Source: JAVBTT01 sp031550325
GTDB taxonomy: Bacteria; Bacillota; Clostridia; Oscillospirales; UBA929
Direction of reading: 5' to 3'
NCBI GenBank assembly: GCA_031550325.1
Contig: JAVBOR010000028.1
Span: 1-64,000 of the forward strand
Length of the DNA: 64,000 nucleotides
Shown: positions 17,380 to 25,346 of the stretch, one piece after another
Layout: each line of letters opens with the position of its first letter
Numbering within the stretch: position 1 is the first letter of the stretch
Notes under the pieces: generated by a model
Database searches by the model: none
What the model saw: only the letters and a program-made list of their open reading frames with translations
Told to the model about the DNA's origin: nothing
Position numbers and translations under genes: made by a program

Positions 17380-17664
17380 TCAACCCTTGTCCCCCGTCGC
17401 GCTCCATGCGGCAATCGCCTTGCGGAGTTCGCTGTTGAGCACCTTTTGCCCCAGACACAGTTTGTGCCGGACCCGATCCTCCGGGCGGTCGGCCCAACGC
17501 ACGTGCTTTCGTTTCTTTCGCTTGGGCAACTCAATCATCCGCACCCGCCCGTCGGCAAGTAAAAGATCGTCGCCGCGCACGCCTACGACATATAAAACTC
17601 GTCCGGCGTCACGACCGCGCAGGGACAGAACCAGGTCGCCAAGCTCGGGGATTTCGTTGTGCAT
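17380..17664 (-). CDS. KOW-domain RNA-binding protein (L14E/L27E-like)
   Basis: About 94 residues from the ATG at 17664, with GAGGTGG 6 nt upstream. The first half is a KOW motif (LGDLVLSLRGRDAGRVLYVVG), followed by a basic stretch (LPKRKKRKHVRW) and a helical tail. Proteins of this type occur in Clostridia between map and infA and are predicted to bind rRNA or act in translation. Their exact role is not established to my knowledge. Start lies 11 bp after the map stop. Confidence 0.85.
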   Translation of the reverse strand: MHNEIPELGDLVLSLRGRDAGRVLYVVGVRGDDLLLADGRVRMIELPKRKKRKHVRWADRPEDRVRHKLCLGQKVLNSELRKAIAAWSATGDKG

Positions 17665-17675
17665 GACGAGCCACC

Positions 17676-18428
17676 TCACTGCACAAGCGTGAGCAGCTCA
17701 GGCTCGCCGCTTGTGACCAGAACCGTGTGTTCATAGTGCGCCGATCGCCTCTTATCCGCCGTGACAACAGTCCAGCCATCGCTGAGCACGCGAATGGCAC
17801 CTGTTCCCATGTTGATCATCGGCTCGATCGCGAACGTCATGCCGCGCAGCAGTCTCGGGCCCCGGCCCTCGCCGGAGACGACATTGGGAACCTCGGGATC
17901 CTCATGAAGCGCCCGTCCCACCCCGTGTCCCGTGAACTCATAGACGGCCGAAAACCCGTTTTGCTCGGCGTGATGCTGGACAGCGCGCGAAATGTCGGAA
18001 ATGCGATGACCCTCCCGGGCAAACAGGACGCCTTTAAAGAAACATTCTTTGGTCACTTCCATCAGCCGCAACGACTCCTCAGAGACTTCGCCAACCGCGA
18101 ATGTGGCGGCGGTGTCCCCGTGAAAGCCATCAATGAAAGCGCCGACGTCAATGCTCACCAAATCCCCGGAAAGCAGCTTGCGGCCGCTGGGGATCCCGTG
18201 GATCACTTCCTCGTTGACCGAAACGCAGGCGGCGGCCGGATAGCCGCGATAGCCCAAAAAGGAAGGGGTCGCGCCATGGGCCAAAATCACTTCGCGGACG
18301 ACGGCGTCGATACTCCTTGTGCTCACGCCCGGCCTGACGGCCTCGCCGCCAGCCTTGAGCGCAAGCCCGGCGATATGGCCGGCGCGGCGCATCGCCGCGA
18401 TGTCGGCCTCGGATTTTATGGAAATCAT
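17676..18428 (-). CDS. map: Type I methionine aminopeptidase
   Basis: 250 residues. Removes the initiator Met from nascent proteins using a di-metal centre. The metal ligands are visible as Asp in SIDVGAF, Asp in HGDTAATF, His in GHGVGRALHEDP, Glu in FAIEPM and Glu in YEHTVLVT. There is no N-terminal zinc-finger extension, so it is the short type Ia form. Its start overlaps the adk stop by 4 nt. Confidence 0.98.
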   Translation of the reverse strand: MISIKSEADIAAMRRAGHIAGLALKAGGEAVRPGVSTRSIDAVVREVILAHGATPSFLGYRGYPAAACVSVNEEVIHGIPSGRKLLSGDLVSIDVGAFIDGFHGDTAATFAVGEVSEESLRLMEVTKECFFKGVLFAREGHRISDISRAVQHHAEQNGFSAVYEFTGHGVGRALHEDPEVPNVVSGEGRGPRLLRGMTFAIEPMINMGTGAIRVLSDGWTVVTADKRRSAHYEHTVLVTSGEPELLTLVQ

Positions 18429-19051
18429 ATGCCGAGCGCCTCAAGTGTGCGCCGCGTCGTGACTTCCAAATCCTCATGAGAAACAACTGTTTTCAGCTTG
18501 CCTGTGCGCTGATAATAGCCCTTTAGGGGCTCGGTTTCGCTGTGGTAGACTTCCAGCCGCGCCCTGACAGTCTCGGGCTTGTCGTCCACCCGCTGGATCA
18601 GCTCGCCGCCGCAGGCGTCACAGACGCCCTCGCGCTTCGGCGCGTTGAACTGCGTGTGGTAACTCAGTCCGCAGCCGTCGCACACGCGGCGGCCGGAGAT
18701 GCGCTTTTCAATCTCGGCGTCGTCCACTTCCAGACTCAGCACAAGGTCTATGGCAACGCCAATGTTCTCAAGCGCCTGAGCCTGCGCAATCGTTCGGGGA
18801 AACCCGTCCAGAATGAAGCCTGCGTTCTCCTCCGCGATGCGCCCGCGCAAAAGCTCCACCATGACGTCGTCGGGCACCAGATGACCAGCGTCAATATACC
18901 CCTTCGCCTTCAGGCCAACGCTAGTCTCGTTCTTAATGGCCTCGCGCAGGATCGCGCCGGTCGAAATCGCGGGAATGTGCAGCCTCTCCTGGAGGTTCTG
19001 CGCCTGTGTGCCCTTGCCTGAGCCGGGCGCGCCCAGCATAATGATATTCAT
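18425..19051 (-). CDS. adk: Adenylate kinase, zinc-LID form
   Basis: 208 residues. Interconverts ATP plus AMP and two ADP. The P-loop GAPGSGKGTQ is at residues 7-16, the DGFPRT motif near 82, and the LID carries Cys124, Cys127, Cys144 and Cys147 for structural zinc, typical of Gram-positive long-type enzymes. It is 5 bp downstream of secY and overlaps map, the standard Firmicutes order. Confidence 0.98.
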   Translation of the reverse strand: MNIIMLGAPGSGKGTQAQNLQERLHIPAISTGAILREAIKNETSVGLKAKGYIDAGHLVPDDVMVELLRGRIAEENAGFILDGFPRTIAQAQALENIGVAIDLVLSLEVDDAEIEKRISGRRVCDGCGLSYHTQFNAPKREGVCDACGGELIQRVDDKPETVRARLEVYHSETEPLKGYYQRTGKLKTVVSHEDLEVTTRRTLEALGI

Positions 19052-19056
19052 GATGA

Positions 19057-20322
19057 TTACTCCAAAAAGCCCTTGTAGTGACGCATCAGCATTTGAGCCT
19101 CAAGCGCCTTGACCGTCTCCAGCGCGACGCCCACGACAATGAGCAGCGACGTGCCGCCCAGCGCCAGACCGCCGACATTCAGAAAATTGTTCATCAGAAT
19201 CGGCATGACGGCAATAATGCCCAGGAAAACTGCGCCAAACAGCGTGACCCGGTTGAGCACGCGGCGGATGAAGTCCGCCGTCGGCTTGCCCGAACGGAAG
19301 CCCGGAATGGATCCGCCGTTTTGCTTGAGGTTGTTTGAGATCTCCACGGGGTTAAACTGAATGGCCTGGTAGAAGTAGCTGAAGGCCACAATAAGCAACA
19401 GATAAACAACCGCGTACAGGGGCGTTGTGTAGCCGAATACATTGTTCACAGCGTCCCGCGCTCCAGGGAAGAAGTTGGCGACCGTCGCCGGGAAGGACGC
19501 AATGGAGCTGGCGAAAATGATCGGCATAACGCCCGACATGTTGACCTTGATGGGCAAATGCGTGCTCTGTCCGCCGTACATCTTGCGCCCGACCATACGC
19601 TTGGCGTACTGAATCGGAATGCGACGCTCGGCGTTGGTGATAAAGACGACAAACGCCACCGCGGCAACCGCGAGGACCAAGATCAGCGCGACCTTCCAAA
19701 TGTTCCGGGGGTCGGTGATGTTTTCCCACAGAACGCCCACAAAGGAGGGTCCTCTGGAGATGATCGACGCGAACAGGATGATGGAAATGCCGTTACCGAT
19801 GCCAAACTCGGTGATTTGCTCGCCGAGCCACATGATAAAGGCCGAACCGGCTGTAAAGGTCAGGATGATCAGGGCTGCGCCCCAGATGCTGTCGTTGGTC
19901 AGGATCCCGCCGGTGCGCATGGCGTAGTAATAGGCAAAGCCCATCAAAAGACCAAGGCCGACCGTCGCGTATCTGGTGATCGCGGCAATCTTTTTCTTGC
20001 CTTCCTCGCCGCCCTCTTTCTGCATGCGCTCCAGGGCCGGAATACCGATGGTGAGGAGGTTCATGATGATCGAGGCGTTGATATACGGCTGAATGGACAG
20101 CGCAAAAATCGTCGCCTGGCTGAAAGATCCGCCCGACATCATGTTCATCAGGCCGAAAACGGTGTCGCCCAAAGCATCCCAGTACTCTTTGAGCTTGACC
20201 GCGTCAATGAACGGGACAAAAATCTGCGCGCCGAACCGATAAATCAGAACAACCAGAAGCGTGAAAAGAATCTTCTTGCGCAGGTCGGGAATCCGCCAGG
20301 CATTGCGAACAGTCTCAATCAC
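19057..20322 (-). CDS. secY: SecY, protein translocase channel subunit
   Basis: 421 residues from a GTG at 20322 that overlaps the rplO stop and has GAGGTGG 7 nt upstream; an upstream ATG at 20397 lies inside rplO and gives a non-homologous leader. SecY forms the ten-helix channel of the Sec translocon. The start (VIETVRNAWRIPDLRKKI), the plug region, the C5 loop area (YAKRMVGRKMYGGQSTHLPIK) and the last helix are recognisable. One protein-conducting channel gene is seen in this window. Confidence 0.97.
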   Translation of the reverse strand: MIETVRNAWRIPDLRKKILFTLLVVLIYRFGAQIFVPFIDAVKLKEYWDALGDTVFGLMNMMSGGSFSQATIFALSIQPYINASIIMNLLTIGIPALERMQKEGGEEGKKKIAAITRYATVGLGLLMGFAYYYAMRTGGILTNDSIWGAALIILTFTAGSAFIMWLGEQITEFGIGNGISIILFASIISRGPSFVGVLWENITDPRNIWKVALILVLAVAAVAFVVFITNAERRIPIQYAKRMVGRKMYGGQSTHLPIKVNMSGVMPIIFASSIASFPATVANFFPGARDAVNNVFGYTTPLYAVVYLLLIVAFSYFYQAIQFNPVEISNNLKQNGGSIPGFRSGKPTADFIRRVLNRVTLFGAVFLGIIAVMPILMNNFLNVGGLALGGTSLLIVVGVALETVKALEAQMLMRHYKGFLE

Positions 20323-20764
20323 GTCCGCCCACCTCAGCCTTCCCTCCGGCCGCTTCGATCTTGCGCTTGGCCGACTCCGAGAAGGAGGCCGCGACAATCG
20401 TGAGGGCCGCCGTAAGTTCTCCGTTGCCCAGGACCTTCAGGCCGTACGGACATTTACGGATAATACGCTTTTCCAGCAGATCGACCGCGCTTACACGCGA
20501 ACCGGCCGCAAAGGAGGCAAACGCGTCGAGATTAACGGCTGTAAGGGGTTTAGCAAAAATGTTGTTGAAGCCGCGCTTGGGCAAAACACGCGCGAGAGGC
20601 ATCTGTCCGCCCTCAAATCCACGTTTGCGGCTGTAGCCGCTGCGGGCCTTCTGCCCCTTGTGGCCGCGCCCCGAGGTTTTGCCGTTTCCCGTACCCGGGC
20701 CGCGTCCAACACGAAATCTGGCGGCCGTGGAGCCCGGCGCCGGGGACAACTCGTGTAGTTTCAT
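20315..20764 (-). CDS. rplO: 50S ribosomal protein L15
   Basis: 149 residues from the ATG at 20764 (MKLHELSPAPGS) with AGGAGG 6 nt upstream; an ATG two codons earlier is too close to that site. L15 is a late assembly protein with a long Gly/Arg-rich N-terminal tail (GRGPGTGNGKTSGRGHKGQ) that threads into 23S rRNA. Its stop overlaps the secY GTG start. Confidence 0.97.
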   Translation of the reverse strand: MKLHELSPAPGSTAARFRVGRGPGTGNGKTSGRGHKGQKARSGYSRKRGFEGGQMPLARVLPKRGFNNIFAKPLTAVNLDAFASFAAGSRVSAVDLLEKRIIRKCPYGLKVLGNGELTAALTIVAASFSESAKRKIEAAGGKAEVGGRD

Positions 20765-20774
20765 GATCATCCTC

Positions 20775-20960
20775 CTAAGCTTCCTCGGTCACCTGCACCA
20801 GATAATAAATCTGGGCAAGTTTCCCTTGGGTCTGGGGATTGTCGGGTTGTTTGGTCACGTCACTGATGCGGCGCAAGCCGAGCGAGTGCGCCGTGGCAAT
20901 GTGCTTGTCGTGGCGGCCGGAAAGGCTCTTAACAAGCTTAATGGTCAATTGCTTTGCCAT
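20775..20960 (-). CDS. rpmD: 50S ribosomal protein L30
   Basis: 61 residues. The bacterial short L30 form: LTIKLVKSLSGRHDKHIATAHSLG, then the KQPDNPQTQGKLAQI segment. It sits between rpsE and rplO with gaps of 14 and 10 bp, the usual spc-operon order. Confidence 0.96.
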   Translation of the reverse strand: MAKQLTIKLVKSLSGRHDKHIATAHSLGLRRISDVTKQPDNPQTQGKLAQIYYLVQVTEEA

Positions 20961-20974
20961 GTTCCTGGCCTCCT

Positions 20975-21487
20975 TTATCTCAGAATCTCGCCGGGCGTGC
21001 GGCCACGCACGCGGGCGACTCCCTCCAGACTCTTGAGCGACTTAAGTCCTTCCATCGTCGCGGTGACGACGTTTTGCGGATTGTTGCTGCGCAGGCATTT
21101 TGTCCGCACATCGCGAATGCCGGCCATTTCCATTACGGCGCGCACAGGGCCTCCGGCGATGACGCCGGTACCGGGCGCGGCGGGCTTCAGCAGCACCCGT
21201 CCTGCGCCGAACTCGCCCAGCGCTTCATGGGGAATGGTGGTGCCGCGCAGATTGATGGTCACCATATTTTTCTTGGCGTCCTCGATGCCCTTGCGAATGG
21301 CGTCGGGAACTTCGGAAGCCTTACCCAGGCCAAATCCAACGGTTCCCTTGCCGTCGCCGACGACAACGAGAGCTGCGAACTTGAAAATGCGTCCGCCCTT
21401 GACAGTCTTGGATACGCGGTTGAGCGCGACAACCTTCTCCTGGAGGTCGGTTGCGGCCGGGTCAAAGCGCATGTTCTGCATGGCCAT
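20975..21487 (-). CDS. rpsE: 30S ribosomal protein S5
   Basis: 170 residues. S5 works with S4 and S12 in decoding fidelity and mRNA unwinding at the entry channel. The double-stranded RNA-binding N-domain (VVALNRVSKTVKGGRIFKFA, ending in FAALVVVGDGKGTVGFGLGKA) and the C-terminal fold are typical. Spectinomycin-loop residues lie in the first part. Confidence 0.98.
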   Translation of the reverse strand: MAMQNMRFDPAATDLQEKVVALNRVSKTVKGGRIFKFAALVVVGDGKGTVGFGLGKASEVPDAIRKGIEDAKKNMVTINLRGTTIPHEALGEFGAGRVLLKPAAPGTGVIAGGPVRAVMEMAGIRDVRTKCLRSNNPQNVVTATMEGLKSLKSLEGVARVRGRTPGEILR

Positions 21488-21501
21488 ATTTATCCTCCCT
21501 C

Positions 21502-21864
21502 CTAGAAATTGAGTCCGCCCTCGCGGGCGCCGTCGGCCAGTTCCTTCACACGTCCGTGGAAAAGGTACCCGCCGCGGTCAAAAACAACGTCAACAATGCC
21601 CTGGGCCTTGGCGCGCGCCGCCAGCAATTTGCCCACTTCGCGCGCGGCGGTTTTGTTGCCGCCCGCCGGGCCTTTGTAGTCCTTGTCGTTGGAAGAGGCG
21701 GCGCACAGCGTGCGTCCCTTCTTGTCGTCAATGACTTGCGCGTAGATATGCGTTGCGCTGCGGAAAACATTCAGCCGCGGGCATTCGGCGGTTCCGGAAA
21801 TTTTGGCCCGCACCCGCTTATGCCGCTTCAGACGCTGCGCGTTGGTGTTCAGCTTTTTCAACAT
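21502..21864 (-). CDS. rplR: 50S ribosomal protein L18
   Basis: 120 residues. L18 binds 5S rRNA together with L5 and L25/CTC. The basic N-terminus (RLKRHKRVRAKISGT), the RLNVFRS and HIYAQVIDD strands, and the C-terminal FDRGGYLFHGRVKELADGAR are the family signature. Located between rplF and rpsE. Confidence 0.98.
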   Translation of the reverse strand: MLKKLNTNAQRLKRHKRVRAKISGTAECPRLNVFRSATHIYAQVIDDKKGRTLCAASSNDKDYKGPAGGNKTAAREVGKLLAARAKAQGIVDVVFDRGGYLFHGRVKELADGAREGGLNF

Positions 21865-21878
21865 GGTGCTTGCCTCCT

Positions 21879-22427
21879 TTACTTCTTCTTGCCGCCGGCC
21901 TTGCCCTCTTTGCGGCGGATGATCTCGCCCTGATACTTGATGCCCTTGCCCTTGTATGGCTCAGGCGGACGCTTGCCCCGAACCTCGGCGGCAAACTGGC
22001 CGACAATCTGCTTGTCGCAGCCCGTGACGACGATGCTGTTGGGGGAGGGAACCGCCACCTGCACTCCTTCGGGCGGCGCCATGATGACCTGATGGGAATA
22101 CCCAAGGTTCATCACCAGCTGCTTGCCCTGGAGCTGCGCGCGGTAGCCTACGCCGTTGACCTCAAGCGTTTTGGTAAAACCCTCTGCAACACCGACGACC
22201 ATGTTGGCCAGCAGCGTGCGCGTCAGGCCGTGCAGCGATTTATGCTCCTTGCTCTCGGACGGACGCGAGACAAACAGTACCGAACCCTCCTGGCTGATGG
22301 CCATGTCGGGGTGCAGCTTCTGCTCAAGCGTGCCCTTGGGCCCTTTGACGGTCACAAAGTTCTTTTCGGCGATGGTCATGGTCACGCCGGCGGGGACGGG
22401 AATGGGCTTTCTTCCAATTCGAGACAT
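21879..22427 (-). CDS. rplF: 50S ribosomal protein L6
   Basis: 182 residues from the ATG at 22427 (MSRIGRKPIPVPAGV); the frame is open far upstream across rpsH, but that part is a shadow. L6 lies at the base of the L7/L12 stalk near the sarcin-ricin loop. The second repeat contains GYSHQVIMAPPEGVQV and PEPYKGKGIKYQGE, both diagnostic. A Lys/Gly-rich tail (GKAGGKKK) ends the protein. Confidence 0.97.
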   Translation of the reverse strand: MSRIGRKPIPVPAGVTMTIAEKNFVTVKGPKGTLEQKLHPDMAISQEGSVLFVSRPSESKEHKSLHGLTRTLLANMVVGVAEGFTKTLEVNGVGYRAQLQGKQLVMNLGYSHQVIMAPPEGVQVAVPSPNSIVVTGCDKQIVGQFAAEVRGKRPPEPYKGKGIKYQGEIIRRKEGKAGGKKK

Positions 22428-22441
22428 ATTCCCTCTCCTCC

Positions 22442-22840
22442 CTACCAGACAAACGCGAGGACTTCGCCGCCGACATGCGCCTGGCGCGCCTTCTTGTCGG
22501 TCATGATGCCCCTCGACGTAGAAACAATGGCAATGCCAAGGCCACGCAGAACCTTCGGCATCTCTTCGGTGCCCACGTACACACGCAGGCCGGGTTTTGA
22601 GACGCGGCGAAGGCCGGTGATGGCCTTTTCTTTGCCCGGCAAGTATTTCAGCTGAATGCGAATCGTGCCCTGGCCGTTGTCGGCGATGCACTGAAAGTTC
22701 TTGATATAGCCCTCTTCCAGAAGGATCTCGGCGATCGCCTTCTTGAGGTTGGACGCCGGCACGTCAACCGTGTCGTGACGTACTGCGTTGGCGTTGCGGA
22801 TGCGCGTGAGCATATCCGCGACAGGATCGGTAATGTGCAT
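22442..22840 (-). CDS. rpsH: 30S ribosomal protein S8
   Basis: 132 residues. S8 binds helix 21 of 16S rRNA, and in some bacteria represses the spc operon by binding an mRNA copy of that site. The start MHITDPVADMLTRIRNAN and the C-terminal GIAIVSTSRGIMTDKKAR are typical. It is preceded by an unusually long (134 bp) structured spacer. Confidence 0.98.
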   Translation of the reverse strand: MHITDPVADMLTRIRNANAVRHDTVDVPASNLKKAIAEILLEEGYIKNFQCIADNGQGTIRIQLKYLPGKEKAITGLRRVSKPGLRVYVGTEEMPKVLRGLGIAIVSTSRGIMTDKKARQAHVGGEVLAFVW

Positions 22841-22974
22841 TGTTTTACCTCCTTGTTCGATGTGAGAGGTATGAGTACGGCTGGTTTTCCCTCAAAGGGG
22901 AACCTGTGGCGTACTATTTCTCGGCTGTGAAACGCTGACGCGTCGCTCCCGCCATCGGGTGCGCGTGACCTTAT
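22841..22974 (-). promoter_or_regulatory. Structured 134-bp spacer between rpsN and rpsH
   Basis: The spc operon is otherwise packed with gaps of about 10-17 bp, so a 134-bp spacer stands out. It contains a hairpin at 22874-22915: outer arms AGTACG/CGTACT enclose an inner stem GGTTTTCCC/GGGGAACC. This could be a binding site for S8 or another ribosomal protein, an RNA-processing site or an internal promoter region. No -10/-35 pair stands out. Function inferred from place and pairing only. Confidence 0.4.
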
Positions 22975-23160
22975 TTACCAGCTGGCCTTGCGCATGCCGG
23001 GAATCTGGCCCTTGTAGGCAAGCTCCCGGAAACAAATGCGGCAAACGCCGTAGTTGCGCAGCACCGAATGCGGACGCCCGCAGATTTTGCAGCGGGTATA
23101 CGCTCTCGTGGAGAACTTGGCGGGGCGCTTTTGCTTGAGAATCATTGATTTCTTGGCCAT
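22975..23160 (-). CDS. rpsN: 30S ribosomal protein S14, type Z (zinc)
   Basis: 61 residues, the short zinc-binding form of S14 with Cys24, Cys27, Cys40 and Cys43. The C-terminal half (CRICFRELAYKGQIPGMRKASW without its first residues) is the family signature. Located between rplE and rpsH; assembles into the 30S head. Confidence 0.98.
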   Translation of the reverse strand: MAKKSMILKQKRPAKFSTRAYTRCKICGRPHSVLRNYGVCRICFRELAYKGQIPGMRKASW

Positions 23161-23175
23161 GTTGTTCTCCTCCCC

Positions 23176-23715
23176 TTACTTGGCAAACGGAGCGCCCAGC
23201 AGGGTGAGCAGCTCGCGCGCCTCTTCGTCGGTCTTTGCAGTTGTACAGATGACAATATCCATGCCGCGGATCTTGTCAATCTTGTCGTAGTCAATTTCGG
23301 GGAAGATCAGCTGCTCTTTCAGGCCCAGGGCATAGTTCCCGCGGCCGTCAAAGGCGTTGGGATTAATGCCGCGGAAGTCTCTGACGCGCGGAAGCGCCAC
23401 GTTGAGCAGTCTGTCGAGGAACTCCCACATGCGCGAGGCGCGCAGTGTAACCTTGGCGCCCACCGGCATGCCCTCACGCACTTTAAAGTTGGCCACCGAT
23501 TTGCGCGCGTGCGTCACAACGGCCTTCTGTCCGGTGATCTTGGTGATGTCGGCCACAACGGCGTCCAGAATTTTGGCGTTGTCGCGCGCTTCCCCGCAAC
23601 CCACATTGATCACAATCTTCTCGAGACGGGGGATTTCCATAGCGCTCTTGTAGCCGAATTTTTTCATCAGCTGGGGTGCGACATCCCCGGCATAGCGGTC
23701 TTTCATTCTTGCCAC
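23176..23715 (-). CDS. rplE: 50S ribosomal protein L5
   Basis: 179 residues. L5 carries 5S rRNA in the central protuberance and contacts P-site tRNA. The MEIPRLEKIVINVGCGEA start, the GQKAVVTHARKSVANFKVREG loop (given here in part), and RGINPNAFDGRGNY are diagnostic. The gaps to rplX and rpsN are 16 and 15 bp. Confidence 0.98.
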   Translation of the reverse strand: MARMKDRYAGDVAPQLMKKFGYKSAMEIPRLEKIVINVGCGEARDNAKILDAVVADITKITGQKAVVTHARKSVANFKVREGMPVGAKVTLRASRMWEFLDRLLNVALPRVRDFRGINPNAFDGRGNYALGLKEQLIFPEIDYDKIDKIRGMDIVICTTAKTDEEARELLTLLGAPFAK

Positions 23716-23731
23716 GGTTTATTCGCCTCCC

Positions 23732-24049
23732 TTATATCTCTTCGCCGCATTGTTTGCACTTGCGGCTCTTGGTTCCATCCTCGGCAATGACGTGCGCGGC
23801 GCGCGTAGGCTTGGCGCACTTGGGGCAGACATGCATAACCTTGCAGGCGTAAATCGGGCTCTCCTGATGCATGATGCCGCCGGGATCGGTCTGTCTTCTG
23901 GGCTTGCGGTGTTTGGTGCACATGTTCACGCCTTCGACGAGAACCTTGCCCGAAGAGGGGATCGTGGAGAGCACTTTGCCCTTCTTCCCCTTGTCTTTGC
24001 CGGAGAGGACGATGACCGTATCCGACTTGCGAATGCTCAGACTGTTCAT
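23732..24049 (-). CDS. rplX: 50S ribosomal protein L24, zinc-ribbon variant
   Basis: 105 residues. The KOW motif (VIVLSGKDKGKKGKVL) initiates 50S assembly. The C-terminal part holds a zinc ribbon, Cys75, Cys78, Cys98 and Cys101, found in Clostridia-type L24 proteins. With S4, S14 and L36 it makes a consistent set of zinc-dependent ribosomal proteins. Confidence 0.97.
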   Translation of the reverse strand: MNSLSIRKSDTVIVLSGKDKGKKGKVLSTIPSSGKVLVEGVNMCTKHRKPRRQTDPGGIMHQESPIYACKVMHVCPKCAKPTRAAHVIAEDGTKSRKCKQCGEEI

Positions 24050-24065
24050 GTATCTCTCTCCTTCC

Positions 24066-24434
24066 TCAAATCACTTCGGGCGCGAGCGACAGAATCTTCA
24101 TGTAATCTCTATCGCGCAGCTCACGCGCCACCGGGCCAAAAATTCGGGTGCCACGGGGGTTTTGATCGTCGCGGATGAGCACGGCGGCGTTGTCGTCAAA
24201 CCGGACATAGGTCCCGTCCGAGCGGCGCACGCCCTTGGCGGTGCGCACGATCACGGCTTTGACAACCTCACCCTTTTTCACCACGCCGCCCGGCGTTGCC
24301 TTGCGCACCGAGGCGACGATGACGTCTCCTATGCCGGCGTACACACGGCCCGAGCCGCCGAGCACGCGAATGCACTTGATCTCCTTGGCGCCCGTGTTAT
24401 CGGCCACCTTGAGATAAGATTCCTGTTGTACCAT
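24066..24434 (-). CDS. rplN: 50S ribosomal protein L14
   Basis: 122 residues. L14 is at the subunit interface and receives the RsfS silencing factor. The start VQQESYLKVADNTGAKEI and the central TPGGVVKKGEVVKAVIVRT and C-terminal SLAPEVI are standard. Between rpsQ and rplX. Confidence 0.98.
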   Translation of the reverse strand: MVQQESYLKVADNTGAKEIKCIRVLGGSGRVYAGIGDVIVASVRKATPGGVVKKGEVVKAVIVRTAKGVRRSDGTYVRFDDNAAVLIRDDQNPRGTRIFGPVARELRDRDYMKILSLAPEVI

Positions 24435-24449
24435 AAACGGCAGCCTCCT

Positions 24450-24719
24450 TTATTGGGCCTTTTGGATGATTTCCACCAGGCGCCAGCGTTTTTCCTTCGA
24501 AAGGGGTCTGGTCTCCATGACCTTAACTTTGTCACCCACAGAGCACTCGTTGTTCTCGTCGTGTACCTTGAGCTTATAGGTGCTCCTCATGGTCTTCTTG
24601 TAAAGCGGGTGACGAATATAGGTCTCAATAGCCACGACGGCCGTCTTATCCATCTTGTCGGACACCACCACACCTGTACGGGTTTTGCGGAAGGCCCTTT
24701 TGTTGATTTGCTCACTCAT
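24450..24719 (-). CDS. rpsQ: 30S ribosomal protein S17
   Basis: 89 residues. OB-fold protein of the 30S body. The motifs RKTRTGVVVSDKMDKTAVV, YKKTMRSTYKLKVHDE and ETRPLSKEKRWRLVEI are typical. Its start overlaps the rpmC stop by 4 nt. Confidence 0.97.
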   Translation of the reverse strand: MSEQINKRAFRKTRTGVVVSDKMDKTAVVAIETYIRHPLYKKTMRSTYKLKVHDENNECSVGDKVKVMETRPLSKEKRWRLVEIIQKAQ

Positions 24720-24922
24720 TTGGCAGCGGCCTCCTTCAACGCGTTTTCGCGAATAACCGTCTTCACTCGGGCGATATCGTGCTTGGTGTCGCGGATGCGG
24801 ATGGGGTTGTCGAGCTGATTGGTCGCGTGCTGCAGACGCAGGTTAAACAAATCCTTCTTCAGGTCAATAAGCCTCCGGTCAAGCTCAATGCCGGTCAGCT
24901 CGCGCAGCTGCTCAGGCTTCAT
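24716..24922 (-). CDS. rpmC: 50S ribosomal protein L29
   Basis: 68 residues, two long helices: ELTGIELDRRLIDLKKDLFNLR cut here to its key LKKDLFNLR end, then the DIARVKTVIRE helix. L29 lies at the exit tunnel and helps dock trigger factor and SRP. It overlaps rplP by 11 nt at its start and rpsQ by 4 nt at its end. Confidence 0.96.
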   Translation of the reverse strand: MKPEQLRELTGIELDRRLIDLKKDLFNLRLQHATNQLDNPIRIRDTKHDIARVKTVIRENALKEAAAK

Positions 24923-25346
24923 TCACGGCACCTCCGGTCTGTTCCTTGCTGACGAATTTACACTTCACGGGGAGCTTGTTGGCGGCCAGACGGAGCGCTT
25001 CCTTTGCCATGTCAAAGGGGATGTCCCCAATTTCAAACAGGATGCGGCCGGGCTTCACAACAGCCACCCAGTACTCAGGCGAACCTTTTCCCGAACCCAT
25101 GCGGGTTTCGGCTGGCTTCTGCGTGACGGGCTTGTCGGGGAAAATCTTGATCCACACCTTGCCGCCGCGCTTGGTTGAACGCGTCATGGCAATACGCGCG
25201 GCTTCGATCTGGTTGGAGGTAATCCAGGCCGGCTCGACAGCCATCAGGCCATAGTCGCCGTAGGTCACGGTGTTGCCGCGCGTGGCCTTGCCCTTCATGC
25301 GGCCGCGGTGAACGCGGCGATATTTGACTCTCTTGGGAAGAAGCAT
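24912..25346 (-). CDS. rplP: 50S ribosomal protein L16
   Basis: 144 residues. L16 organises the A-site region of the 50S. The start LLPKRVKYRRVHRGRMKG and the RPGRILFEIGD-type core (here KPGRILFEIGDIPFDMAKEA) are characteristic. Its start ATG overlaps the rpsC stop in a TAATG arrangement. Confidence 0.98.
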   Translation of the reverse strand: MLLPKRVKYRRVHRGRMKGKATRGNTVTYGDYGLMAVEPAWITSNQIEAARIAMTRSTKRGGKVWIKIFPDKPVTQKPAETRMGSGKGSPEYWVAVVKPGRILFEIGDIPFDMAKEALRLAANKLPVKCKFVSKEQTGGAVNEA

